A stretch of DNA of 11,901 nucleotides from CAZUVM01 sp964623885 (lineage in GTDB: Bacteria > Verrucomicrobiota > Verrucomicrobiia > Limisphaerales > UBA8199). The stretch covers positions 1-11,901 of the forward strand of contig CAZUVM010000020.1 in the NCBI GenBank assembly GCA_964623885.1, given 5' to 3'. Positions 1 through 7,624 of the stretch are shown here, in pieces. A program made the position numbers and the translations under genes. The notes beneath the pieces are model-generated. The model worked only from the letters and a program-made list of their open reading frames with translations, made no database searches and was not told the DNA's origin. How positions within the stretch are numbered: position 1 is the first letter of the stretch; each line of letters begins with the position of its first letter.

Positions 1-1308
1 GGCGTTATTGAACGCAGAGGCCAGGCGCCAGAGCGTGATGGCGCGGGGATCGGCGGGGAAGAACAGCAACGGTTTGGGCGCCAGGTTCCCATTATTGGTC
101 CGGGCGGCCGGGCCGAGCTTATCGTTAGGGTCGAGGACCAGGGCAGAGCAACCTGAGACGCGCGCAGTCCGGGCCCAAGCGGTGGATTTCTCGGAGCGAA
201 CGTCCCATTCGTCAATATTCTCGCCGATAGTATGACCGGTAACGGTTTTGCAGGTGAGCGTCAACGCCCCCATTCGCTTAAGCTCGCCCAGGATCGTGTG
301 GATACCGCCGGCGCGATGCACGTCTTGCACGTGATAGTTCGACGAGGGCGAGACTTTGCACAGGCAGGGCACTCGACGCGAGATAGCGTCGATGCGCTTA
401 ATGTCATAATCGATGCCGGCCTCGCGCGCGATCGCCAGTGTGTGCAGGATCGTATTGGTCGACCCACCCATGGCCACGTCCAGCGCGATTGCGTTGTCGA
501 ACGCTTCAACGGTGGCGATGTCGCGCGGCTTTATATCGTCTTTCACGAGCTGGATAATCGCGCGCGCGGCGCGATCGTAGAGCGCCTCGCGCTCTTTCGA
601 AACGGCTAGAATCGTGCCGTTACCAGGCAAGGCAATGCCCAGCGCTTCGCACAGGCAATTCATCGAGTTAGCGGTGAACATGCCCGAACAGGAACCGCAA
701 GTCGGGCACGCGTTCTGTTCCAGCTTTTTAAGATCGGCTTCGGAGATCCTGCCCGTCTGCAGCTCACCTACGCCCTTGAACACGGAAATCAGGTCGGACT
801 TTTGGGTCGCCGGTCGCAAATGCGCCGGCAATTCGCCATTACCGTCCTGCTGGGCAACGCCCGCCGCCATTGGCCCGCCGCTCACGAACACGGTCGGAAT
901 GTTCAGCCGCATGGTTGCCATCATCATGCCGGGAACAATTTTATCGCAGTTCGGAATGCAAACCATCCCGTCAAAACAATGCGCTTTGACCATCGACTCA
1001 ACGCAGTCGGCGATCAGCTCCCGCGACGGCAGCGAGTATTTCATTCCGCCATGTCCCATGGCGATACCGTCGTCGACTCCAATCGTGTTAAAAATGAACG
1101 GCACTCCGCCCGCTTCGCGCACCAAACGTTTGACCAGCAGCCCGACTTCGTTCAGGTGCGCGTGACCGGGGATGCAATCGGTATAGCTATTGCAAATGGC
1201 AATGAAGGGCTTGTCCCAATCCGCTTCGGATTCGATGGAACCGGTGGCCCGCAATAATGAGCGGTGTGGCGCGCGTTCAAAGCCTTTCTTGATAGTGTCG
1301 GAGCGCAT
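1..1308 (-). CDS. ilvD: dihydroxy-acid dehydratase (partial, 3' end outside window)
   Basis: This Fe-S enzyme dehydrates 2,3-dihydroxy-3-methylbutanoate and its isoleucine-pathway homologue to the 2-oxo acids that precede valine, leucine and isoleucine, in the cytoplasm. Reading from ATG at 1306-1308, 436 codons are open to the window edge; the family usually has about 560-620. Diagnostic motifs are CNSYTDCIPGHAHLNE (from residue 39), DDGIAMGHGGM (79-89), SLPSRELIAD (92-101), PNCDKIVPG (119-127), SGGPMAAG (143-150), CPTCGSCSGMFTANSMNC (201-218), LDVAMGGSTNT (276-286) and VHRAGG (330-335). Cys121 and Cys201 are the likely cluster ligands, with a third at Cys39 or Cys45; Asp80 is the likely metal ligand. 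From about residue 370 onward the sequence no longer resembles the family (see findings). No Shine-Dalgarno is visible before the ATG, but the start fits the family N-terminus (MRSDTIKKGFERAPHRSL). It is divergent from the DUF3631 relic, so its promoter must lie between or inside that relic. Confidence 0.95.
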   Translation of the reverse strand, partial: MRSDTIKKGFERAPHRSLLRATGSIESEADWDKPFIAICNSYTDCIPGHAHLNEVGLLVKRLVREAGGVPFIFNTIGVDDGIAMGHGGMKYSLPSRELIADCVESMVKAHCFDGMVCIPNCDKIVPGMMMATMRLNIPTVFVSGGPMAAGVAQQDGNGELPAHLRPATQKSDLISVFKGVGELQTGRISEADLKKLEQNACPTCGSCSGMFTANSMNCLCEALGIALPGNGTILAVSKEREALYDRAARAIIQLVKDDIKPRDIATVEAFDNAIALDVAMGGSTNTILHTLAIAREAGIDYDIKRIDAISRRVPCLCKVSPSSNYHVQDVHRAGGIHTILGELKRMGALTLTCKTVTGHTIGENIDEWDVRSEKSTAWARTARVSGCSALVLDPNDKLGPAARTNNGNLAPKPLLFFPADPRAITLWRLASAFNNA

Positions 1309-1332
1309 AAATGATTAGTTAAAATCCAATAG

Positions 1333-2090
1333 TATGGGCGCAGAAATTCGCGGCGCAAGACGCAAAGCGATGTGCGCCGCGCATTTACGGATACACTGGC
1401 GCCCATGCATTGTCGTATCGATGCAGCGCAAGATGTGGCGGGAGAATCGCGAGCGGCCGAGGAAGCTGGATGGAACAGACCTGCGGCGCAGGCGCGCGGT
1501 TTGTGCTGGATCGGGCAGAGGAGATTCGGAAAGCGGAACCGTCGTTTCCGGAGGACCTGAACGACCGGGCGTGCGACATATGGGAACCGTTATTTGCGGT
1601 AGCAGACCTGGCGGGCGGGGACTGGCCGGCCAAAGCAAGGGACGCGGCGCTGGGGTTGACAGCGATCGCGCAGGAGGAGAACCCGATTGGATCGCTGCTG
1701 CTGGACGTGATGGTGGCGTTCGCAGTTGGAGGGTCGGACCAGGAGAAGGCCGGGATCGCGGCGCCGAAGGAAGGCGGGAGGCGGGTGTTCAGCCGCGACA
1801 TAGTGGCGTGGTTAAACAGCACAACGGATCGCCCGTGGACGGCCATGCGCAAAGGAAAAGAGGTCACGGAACTGTGGCTGGCGCAGATGCTACGGCCCTA
1901 TGGAGTAAAGCCCAAGACGGTTTGGATTGGCGAGCAATCGGCGAAAGGCTACCTGCACGATGAGTTTTCGGAGGTGTTCAAACGGTATGTGAGCAAGGCA
2001 GCAGCGGCGGCTTACGTTGAGGAGTTGGCAGCTACGAGGATGAAGCGTGAAGAGAAGGGGAAAGGACAAGCTGATTCGGGGTCGGCGTAA
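1333..2090 (+). pseudogene. DUF3631 helicase/primase-type protein, 5'-truncated and frameshifted relic
   Basis: DUF3631 is the C-terminal domain of large primase/helicase-like proteins found on phages, plasmids and integrated elements; intact proteins carry a P-loop ATPase part of several hundred residues before it. Here that part is missing. The open stretch 1491-2090 reads ARFVLDRAEEI, LNDRACDIWEPLFAVADLAGG, DWPAKARDAALGL, NPIGSLLLDV, FSRDIVAWL, RPWTAMRKGKEVTELWLAQ, LRPYGVKPKTV and AKGYLHDEF, which is the family signature in order. Upstream the family-like text continues only by changing frame: KAMCAAHL (1364-1387), DTLA (1390-1401), CIVVSMQRKM plus RKLDGTDLRR (1406-1489), then the main frame. 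That implies three breaks, near 1388, 1402 and 1490. The longest formal ORF starts at a TTG (1410) in the wrong frame for the first part and has no good ribosome binding site. A shortened but expressed protein from 1410 cannot be excluded. The tail is Lys/Glu-rich. Confidence 0.75.
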
Positions 2091-2210
2091 TCAATCGAAG
2101 TATTTAAGGGTATCTGGCAAGACTTAAGTTGTTGAGCTAGGTCGAGGTGCTCAGGCGTCTGACTGGCGCAGGCACAGAACGCTTGCTGAGACAGGTCGCT
2201 CTTTGAGGAG

Positions 2211-2234
2211 AACACTCTGTGCTAGGTGAGTGTT
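2211..2234. repeat. 7-bp inverted repeat with 10-nt loop
   Basis: AACACTC at 2211-2217 pairs perfectly with GAGTGTT at 2228-2234 around a 10-nt loop. It has no following T-run, so it is not a classical intrinsic terminator. It could be an operator or RNA hairpin, or a chance dyad. Confidence 0.3.
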
Positions 2235-2249
2235 GCAGACCCAGTGCTG

Positions 2250-2261
2250 ATAAGTGCTTAT
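2250..2261. repeat. 12-bp near-palindrome
   Basis: ATAAG-TG-CTTAT has 5-bp arms around a two-base centre, just downstream of the 2211-2234 dyad. AGTGCT also occurs twice in direct order within this spot (CCAGTGCTGATAAGTGCTTA). It may be a protein-binding site; this is weak evidence from symmetry only. Confidence 0.2.
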
Positions 2262-2356
2262 TGTGTGTCCGCCACTCTCATATCAGTCAGGATGAAATCG
2301 TCTTTTAGTCGAAAGAAGTTTCTTGCGTTAGACTGCCTTCTGGGTGATTAAAAACC

Positions 2357-2385
2357 TTCACAAGGTAAAGGCGCTTTCCTATTTA
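2357..2385 (+). promoter_or_regulatory. candidate sigma-70-like promoter for the operon
   Basis: TTCACA (2357-2362, five of six matches to TTGACA) is followed after 17 nt by TATTTA (2380-2385, only half matching TATAAT). Location and spacing suit transcription of the gene at 2516 with a leader of about 125 nt. The -10 is poor, and promoter consensus in this phylum is not well defined, so this is a weak call. Confidence 0.22.
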
Positions 2386-2503
2386 GTGGGTTTATTTGGG
2401 TTATGAGCACCTTTGGGGGCAAGCGGGAATGCGGGTTGCGTCAGTGCGGAGCGACGACTAAAGGTCCACGCCTCGGCCGCGGGCACCTGCGCGGCACAAA
2501 TCC

Positions 2504-2509
2504 GGGAGG
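2504..2509 (+). promoter_or_regulatory. ribosome binding site of the 1701-residue gene
   Basis: GGGAGG ends 6 nt before the ATG at 2516. It is the only clear Shine-Dalgarno sequence in the operon. It supports both this start and the idea that the later genes depend on translational coupling. Confidence 0.75.
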
Positions 2510-2515
2510 TTTCTT

Positions 2516-5500
2516 ATGAGGAGTTCAAGGGTTTTCGCGATTCTTTTTCTGCTAACGCTGCAGGGTCTGCTGGCCGCAGCATTTCTCTATACGATCGATT
2601 CGCCGGTAGCGGATACTCCACAGTCCGCGCTCGGCCCGGACGCCGCAAGACAGGCGCTGAACACTGCCATACAACAGTGGCGCCAGCAAAGCGCAGGTGC
2701 CGTCGGACCCGGTTGGAGCGGGTCTGGCAGTTCGGCGGCAAGTCCAGCGCTATTATCCCCGGCGCTAGCAGGAAGTGGAGCGCCCCCTCGGCCCTGGATG
2801 TCGCCTTCGCTAACGAACCTGCATGCCCGTGCCCAGATGCAGCGAGTGCTCACTGATGTCGGCCCTCATTGGCGTACCTATGCCGTTGCTCCTACTAACG
2901 CACCAGTGACGGCCCGCGGTCGGAAGGTCATGGAAATCGGCACGGGTATGAACTACTGGGACGGCTCGCAATGGGCTCGGAGCGACCCAACTTTCGTGGC
3001 TACCGGTGACGGTTTCTCCGCGTCGCGGGTCGTTCACAATACACACTTGAACGCGAATCTAAACTCAGACCGGGCTGTGACCGTCACGATGCCAACCACA
3101 AACGGCCCGATGATCCTCAGCTCGACGCCAGTGGCTATTGCGCTTTATGACGCCGCCAGCGGAAACTCGGCCGTTATAGCCGGAATCACCGATTGCCAGG
3201 GCCTCCTGATCCAGAGCAACAAGGTGCTTTACCAGAATTGTTTCGCGCCCGTTCAGGGGAGCCCGGCCGGACTGAGTGCCGATGTCGTTTACACTATTGA
3301 ACGCGGCGCCCTCCACCAGGATGTCGTGCTGACCCGGCGCTTGAATCCGGCTGACTGGGGATTTCCACCGAAAACCACGTGCATCCAGGTTGTCACTGAG
3401 CTGTTTGACGCGCCCGATCCCGAGCGGATGACACGTCCTCTCCGCGTCGAGAAATCCGCGGCAGTCCGCGCGCGAATGGTCACTCCAGACCTCATGGATG
3501 AGGTGCTAGCGTTCGGCGATGCGGTGTTTGGTGCGGGGCGCGCCTATACAGGAATGACGGGGTACAGCCTGACCAATCGGGCGTGTGCCGTCGTGGCCAA
3601 GCAGATGGTCGCCACGCAGGACGGGCGCAGGTTCATCGTTGAGGGCGTGGAATACCCCAGCGTGAAAACATTCTTGGCGATGTTGCCGGCGGCCTCCGCT
3701 CCCGGCCAGGCCTCGGTATTCCGCAATGCGCAAAAACCGCAAACGCTTTACGCCAAGCTCCGCCGCATCGGAAGCGGCGATCTGGCAGCGAAGCGGCCGC
3801 AACCTCAGGAGTTGGCGAGCGTAAACGCTTCCGCTCGCAGCGGCTTCGTGATTGACTATTGGATGAACATAGGGGGCACGTTTAACGCTGACTATACCTT
3901 TCAGAAAAACGTTACCTACTACGTGAAGGACAATTTTTATTGCAATGGAAACGCGACGTTTGAGAGCGCTGTGTTCAAGTTTCCTGGGGATCGTAGCACG
4001 AGCATCGTCCTTGAAACTGGAGCGAACTGCAAAACGACAGCCTGCGATCCGGCGTTCTTCACCGGAGGCCAGGACGATAGCATCGGCGATGAGGTCAATT
4101 ACGATCTTGGAGACTATTTCAATGCCGCAGCGCCCGCGCTGTATTGCTATGGCTCAGGTAGTTGGTCGCTGCATGACATGCGTTTTCTCGGGGCGCAGGA
4201 GGCCATCCATTTCGACGCACAAGGCGACACGTCGGCGCTGGTGGCCAACTCTCAATTTGTTGCCTGCTGCCAGGTGGTCGGGCTAACAGCCGCGTCCGGG
4301 GGTGGCGGCTCGGGAGACGACGGCGGCAGCGGCTGGACGCCGTCGGTTTACATTACGCTAAACAATTGCCTCATGTCGGCACCCTGCTACACCGCGGTTG
4401 CCGGTGGCAGCGGCACGTGGACCTTTAACAACTGCACCATCGACGCCTGTGCGTACCAGGTCGTATGGGGCAACTACCAGGGCAATTACAACTTCGTCAA
4501 TTCGATTGTGTCCCGAGCTGCGTCATTCTCCGACGGCACACCAATCGGTGGACAGAACAACGGATTCTACGGGTGCTCGGATGGCAGCTTCGGCTTCAGT
4601 CCCGTGGTGCCGGCCGACAGCAACCTCCCGTTTCAACCGTCGTGGTACGGTGGATATTATCTCAGTGATGGTTCTGGCTTCAGGGGACAGGGCGTAAACC
4701 TGTACCCGGACTTAGTCGGAGGGCTTGCTGGCAAAACCACCACCCCGCCGCTGCTGCTTTGGGGTTACGGTTGGAGCATGCACGTCACCGGCGAGATGAT
4801 GCTCTCTCCGCAGATTCCCCGGTACGCCACTGGCCCGCCGGATCTGGGCTATTATTACGATGCGATGGATTACGTCGTGAGCGATTTCGGGGCCGATGGA
4901 GCGAGGATCACGGTCTTGCCGGGAACCAGCATCGGCGTTTTGAACTACGCCGCGGGATTTCTCGTTGGCGGCGGCGCATCATTCGTGAGCGAGGGCAGTC
5001 CCGTCAAACCGATCACCTACACCTCGATCAAGTACGTCCAGGAACCGACCATCACCCACGCGGCGGAACCGCTCCCGAACCCGGTTTATGACGGCGATTG
5101 GGCTCCGTGCGGCATCGCCACTTTCGCCGCCGGTTCCGGCCCGGGCGGCAACCCACCCTCGCTGAGTTTCCGGTTTTGCAATTTCTACCTCCCTCCGGAG
5201 GACTCCCACTTCCGGTCGGGCTGGGACCCATGGGTGCCGAATTTCTTTCTGACTACCGACAGCGTCGCTTACTGGAACCTGCGGGACTGCCTGGTCAGTG
5301 GCGGGGCGGTCTTCGTCGGGCTGCCCAGCGACCAAACCGTGACCTGGTGGGCCACGGGCGCGTATAACTGGTTCAATAACGTGTTCGATAGGGCGGATGT
5401 GAACCTGGATCCGTTCGGCGAAGAGATACAGTGGCCGCACACGCTGGATCTGAGTTTCCAGGCTTATAATAACACTTTCCGCACGGCCGCCGTTAGGGTC

Positions 5501-7621
5501 GAGTCGGCCGCCAATTCCGACGGAAGCGCTTGGATTTTCAAGGACAACCTCTTTGACCAGATTGCATTCGAGCAGGACACCAAAGAGGAAGACACGACAC
5601 TGCCGCTTACCCATGACTACAACGCTTATCTCGAGCTGAGTTCCTCGGACTTGGGCAACTACACAACTCCCTACCAGACGCTGGCATCCCAATTCGCCCG
5701 GCTTAAAATTGTCGATTCGAGTGTCGATGGTCCCGACGACCAAATCATACCCGGCGGCCCGATCCCTTATGCGAGTGGTCCGCTGGGCGACCTCTACTTG
5801 CCCTATGTGCTATACCCCACCTACGGCCATGGCAGCCGGACTGCGTCCGCCGCAGGTTTGTATCACTACACGACGCGCCCGGATCAATTGAAGGAAGGCG
5901 AGGAAACCACGCCAGGGCACATGGTCAACATCGGCGCGCATTATGTTGCAACTGCTTCAGAAGGTAGCAGTCAACTGAGGGACACGGATGGAGACGGTAT
6001 CCCGGATTTTGTTGAAAATGCGCTTGGGGATGGCTCTCATAACAACCTCGGCGAGACAGATTGGTCATACAATGACCCTCAAAATCCCGACTCACTAAGC
6101 CCAGTTTATGATGACCAGGACCTCTCCGGCGACGGGATTGTTGGCCGCATGAAGCGAGCTCTCGGGATGCAACCCTTCGACTCTGGAAACCCGCTGGTTC
6201 TTACCCCAGTCGATTCAGGCAAGGGGCCCGACGTTGCGGCTTATATTCTTGACATGGACTACAACTCACTTACGAATATAGGAGTATCCGTCGAGTTTGA
6301 CGTCGACGGACAGCCGCCAGACGAGTACGGCATTTTTAGAAGCGCCGACACGACAAATTTAGGGAAGTGCAAGGTAAGGTGGAACACTACGTTCAGCGAC
6401 GGGGGGACCCACTTCTACGGCGTCAAACTCTGGACCCGAGGCGGGACTCCTCAGGACGCGCTGCGGCCCGCAGTGCTTTCTGCCACTGGTCCCCTGACGG
6501 CAATGGTTGCACCCAACCTCTTACGGTTCGACCCACGCTATACCGATTTCTACAACAGTGGTGATTTGTATGCTAAGTTGCAAGTCTCATCTGCGACGTA
6601 TATAATCTCGTTGTATAATCCGTCCGCCGCTCCTGGAACGCAGGCCTTTCTCACAATTCCAGGCAGCACATCAGACGGGATTATCCACGAAACCTGGGAC
6701 GCAACTTCATACCAGGGGACCTCTGCAAAAGCAGTCTTCAACGTCACGTACGCGCCTGGGGCGACAGAGACACACGCTGAGCCACTGGAGAAGCGGCCAA
6801 GCCTGCCAGTGGTACCGGAAGGGAGGTTTACGATCGCCTTTACGGTGGATTTTGAGGACTATCGTAATGGAATTGAACCGATGATGCAGTTGCATGTGGT
6901 TGACAATTTGCTCAACCCCTACGCCAATGCCAACGGAGCACTTCAGGGTCCCGAGTATCCGTCTGCATTCAATCGCCCAAGCTACGGCGGCCTCGGCGGC
7001 GACCCGGGGTATATCCCCGACAATGACTGGATCGATGTGCTGATGAATGACTTGAAGTGGACATCCCCGAGCGGCGGTGATACACGAAACCTTTTTTTCA
7101 CAGGCCATGGAACCCCTCAATGGATGGGTAATATCTGGGGGACGGTCGGAATGTGTGCTGACGACGTTGGGGCGGTACTCGGCAACTACTACGACGAGGA
7201 TGACACACTGCACCGACAGCACCCGTTCCGGTTCGTTTTCCTGTGGGGCTGCAACACCGCGAGCGTGGATTGGGCCCGGGCATTCGGAGTGATAGATGGT
7301 AGCCCCACCGACCTGCTGGACGATATCCGCAGGGACCCGAGCTATGCACAAGCTCTCATTGGCTACAAAGGCTTCGGTGGCGGCGCCGAGAGCTCCTTAG
7401 AATGGATGCAGTGGAGCTACGCGCTTGAATACCTATCCGCCAACTGGATGAATCAAGTGGCAATCTACAGAATCATGGTGGAAATCCAAAAGCCGCGGAC
7501 AAGCGACGGCACCCAGCTGCCGGTCCATTTCGGACCGTCTAGTCTTGACAGGAATGCGCGCCTAGATATTCGGGGGTTCGGGGGCCTAAAGCGTACTGGT
7601 TACACCGAGCAATTCCCCTAA
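2516..7621 (+). CDS. large secreted multidomain beta-helix protein with C-terminal clan-CD-like region
   Basis: No gene name is known to me. The start is set by GGGAGG 6 nt upstream and by the signal peptide it yields (RSSR, then a hydrophobic stretch to LLAAAF near residue 23). Order of parts: a Ser/Gly/Pro-rich spacer (about 30-85); an N-terminal domain (about 85-395) of a type I recall from verrucomicrobial surface proteins; a right-handed beta-helix-like region (about 460-1130) with NNC and NxIV turns and many aromatic and Gly residues, interrupted by a Gly/Ser/Asp loop at 594-607; calcium-binding-like D-x-D-G-D-G at D1156 (DTDGDGIPDFVENALG) and DLSGDG at D1202; beta-rich modules (about 1240-1450); and a terminal domain with GHG at 1530-1532 and GC at 1578-1579 (see findings). 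No C-terminal anchor or sorting signal is obvious. It is the first gene of an apparent four-gene operon, 3 nt from the next. The role is probably extracellular or cell-surface, and the substrate is unknown. Glycan binding or cleavage by the beta-helix is possible, but no catalytic site is recognisable there. Confidence 0.85.
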   Translation: MRSSRVFAILFLLTLQGLLAAAFLYTIDSPVADTPQSALGPDAARQALNTAIQQWRQQSAGAVGPGWSGSGSSAASPALLSPALAGSGAPPRPWMSPSLTNLHARAQMQRVLTDVGPHWRTYAVAPTNAPVTARGRKVMEIGTGMNYWDGSQWARSDPTFVATGDGFSASRVVHNTHLNANLNSDRAVTVTMPTTNGPMILSSTPVAIALYDAASGNSAVIAGITDCQGLLIQSNKVLYQNCFAPVQGSPAGLSADVVYTIERGALHQDVVLTRRLNPADWGFPPKTTCIQVVTELFDAPDPERMTRPLRVEKSAAVRARMVTPDLMDEVLAFGDAVFGAGRAYTGMTGYSLTNRACAVVAKQMVATQDGRRFIVEGVEYPSVKTFLAMLPAASAPGQASVFRNAQKPQTLYAKLRRIGSGDLAAKRPQPQELASVNASARSGFVIDYWMNIGGTFNADYTFQKNVTYYVKDNFYCNGNATFESAVFKFPGDRSTSIVLETGANCKTTACDPAFFTGGQDDSIGDEVNYDLGDYFNAAAPALYCYGSGSWSLHDMRFLGAQEAIHFDAQGDTSALVANSQFVACCQVVGLTAASGGGGSGDDGGSGWTPSVYITLNNCLMSAPCYTAVAGGSGTWTFNNCTIDACAYQVVWGNYQGNYNFVNSIVSRAASFSDGTPIGGQNNGFYGCSDGSFGFSPVVPADSNLPFQPSWYGGYYLSDGSGFRGQGVNLYPDLVGGLAGKTTTPPLLLWGYGWSMHVTGEMMLSPQIPRYATGPPDLGYYYDAMDYVVSDFGADGARITVLPGTSIGVLNYAAGFLVGGGASFVSEGSPVKPITYTSIKYVQEPTITHAAEPLPNPVYDGDWAPCGIATFAAGSGPGGNPPSLSFRFCNFYLPPEDSHFRSGWDPWVPNFFLTTDSVAYWNLRDCLVSGGAVFVGLPSDQTVTWWATGAYNWFNNVFDRADVNLDPFGEEIQWPHTLDLSFQAYNNTFRTAAVRVESAANSDGSAWIFKDNLFDQIAFEQDTKEEDTTLPLTHDYNAYLELSSSDLGNYTTPYQTLASQFARLKIVDSSVDGPDDQIIPGGPIPYASGPLGDLYLPYVLYPTYGHGSRTASAAGLYHYTTRPDQLKEGEETTPGHMVNIGAHYVATASEGSSQLRDTDGDGIPDFVENALGDGSHNNLGETDWSYNDPQNPDSLSPVYDDQDLSGDGIVGRMKRALGMQPFDSGNPLVLTPVDSGKGPDVAAYILDMDYNSLTNIGVSVEFDVDGQPPDEYGIFRSADTTNLGKCKVRWNTTFSDGGTHFYGVKLWTRGGTPQDALRPAVLSATGPLTAMVAPNLLRFDPRYTDFYNSGDLYAKLQVSSATYIISLYNPSAAPGTQAFLTIPGSTSDGIIHETWDATSYQGTSAKAVFNVTYAPGATETHAEPLEKRPSLPVVPEGRFTIAFTVDFEDYRNGIEPMMQLHVVDNLLNPYANANGALQGPEYPSAFNRPSYGGLGGDPGYIPDNDWIDVLMNDLKWTSPSGGDTRNLFFTGHGTPQWMGNIWGTVGMCADDVGAVLGNYYDEDDTLHRQHPFRFVFLWGCNTASVDWARAFGVIDGSPTDLLDDIRRDPSYAQALIGYKGFGGGAESSLEWMQWSYALEYLSANWMNQVAIYRIMVEIQKPRTSDGTQLPVHFGPSSLDRNARLDIRGFGGLKRTGYTEQFP

Positions 7622-7624
7622 GCT

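Larger units (their letters stand above)
2091..2515. other. intergenic region upstream of the surface-protein operon
   Basis: No ORF here has family resemblance or a sensible start on either strand, and the base composition looks more AT-rich than the flanking genes. It holds a short dyad at 2211-2234, a near-palindrome at 2250-2261, a weak promoter-like pair at 2357-2385, and the ribosome binding site at 2504-2509. It must carry the promoter of the downstream operon. No U-tract terminator for the DUF3631 relic was found. Confidence 0.6.

Noticed and set aside
614..1165. Plus-strand ORFs of up to ~180 codons inside 1-1260
   Set aside because: They lie opposite ilvD, whose reading has strong family motifs throughout; the plus-strand peptides resemble nothing.
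1309..1358. Promoter-like pair for ilvD on the minus strand (TTGCGC at 1353-1358, TACTAT at 1329-1334, 18-nt spacing)
   Set aside because: The -35 matches only half of the consensus and the site overlaps the DUF3631 relic; too weak to annotate.
2413..2856. 147-codon plus-strand ORF overlapping the start of the large gene
   Set aside because: It runs out of frame through the signal-peptide region of the 1701-residue protein, lacks a ribosome binding site and has Arg/Ala-rich shadow composition.
4979..5743. 254-codon minus-strand ORF
   Set aside because: Antisense shadow of the beta-helix coding region with no recognisable motif; high GC creates such long ORFs.
6707..7351. 214-codon minus-strand ORF
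   Set aside because: Antisense to the C-terminal domain of the large protein; no motif or start signal.
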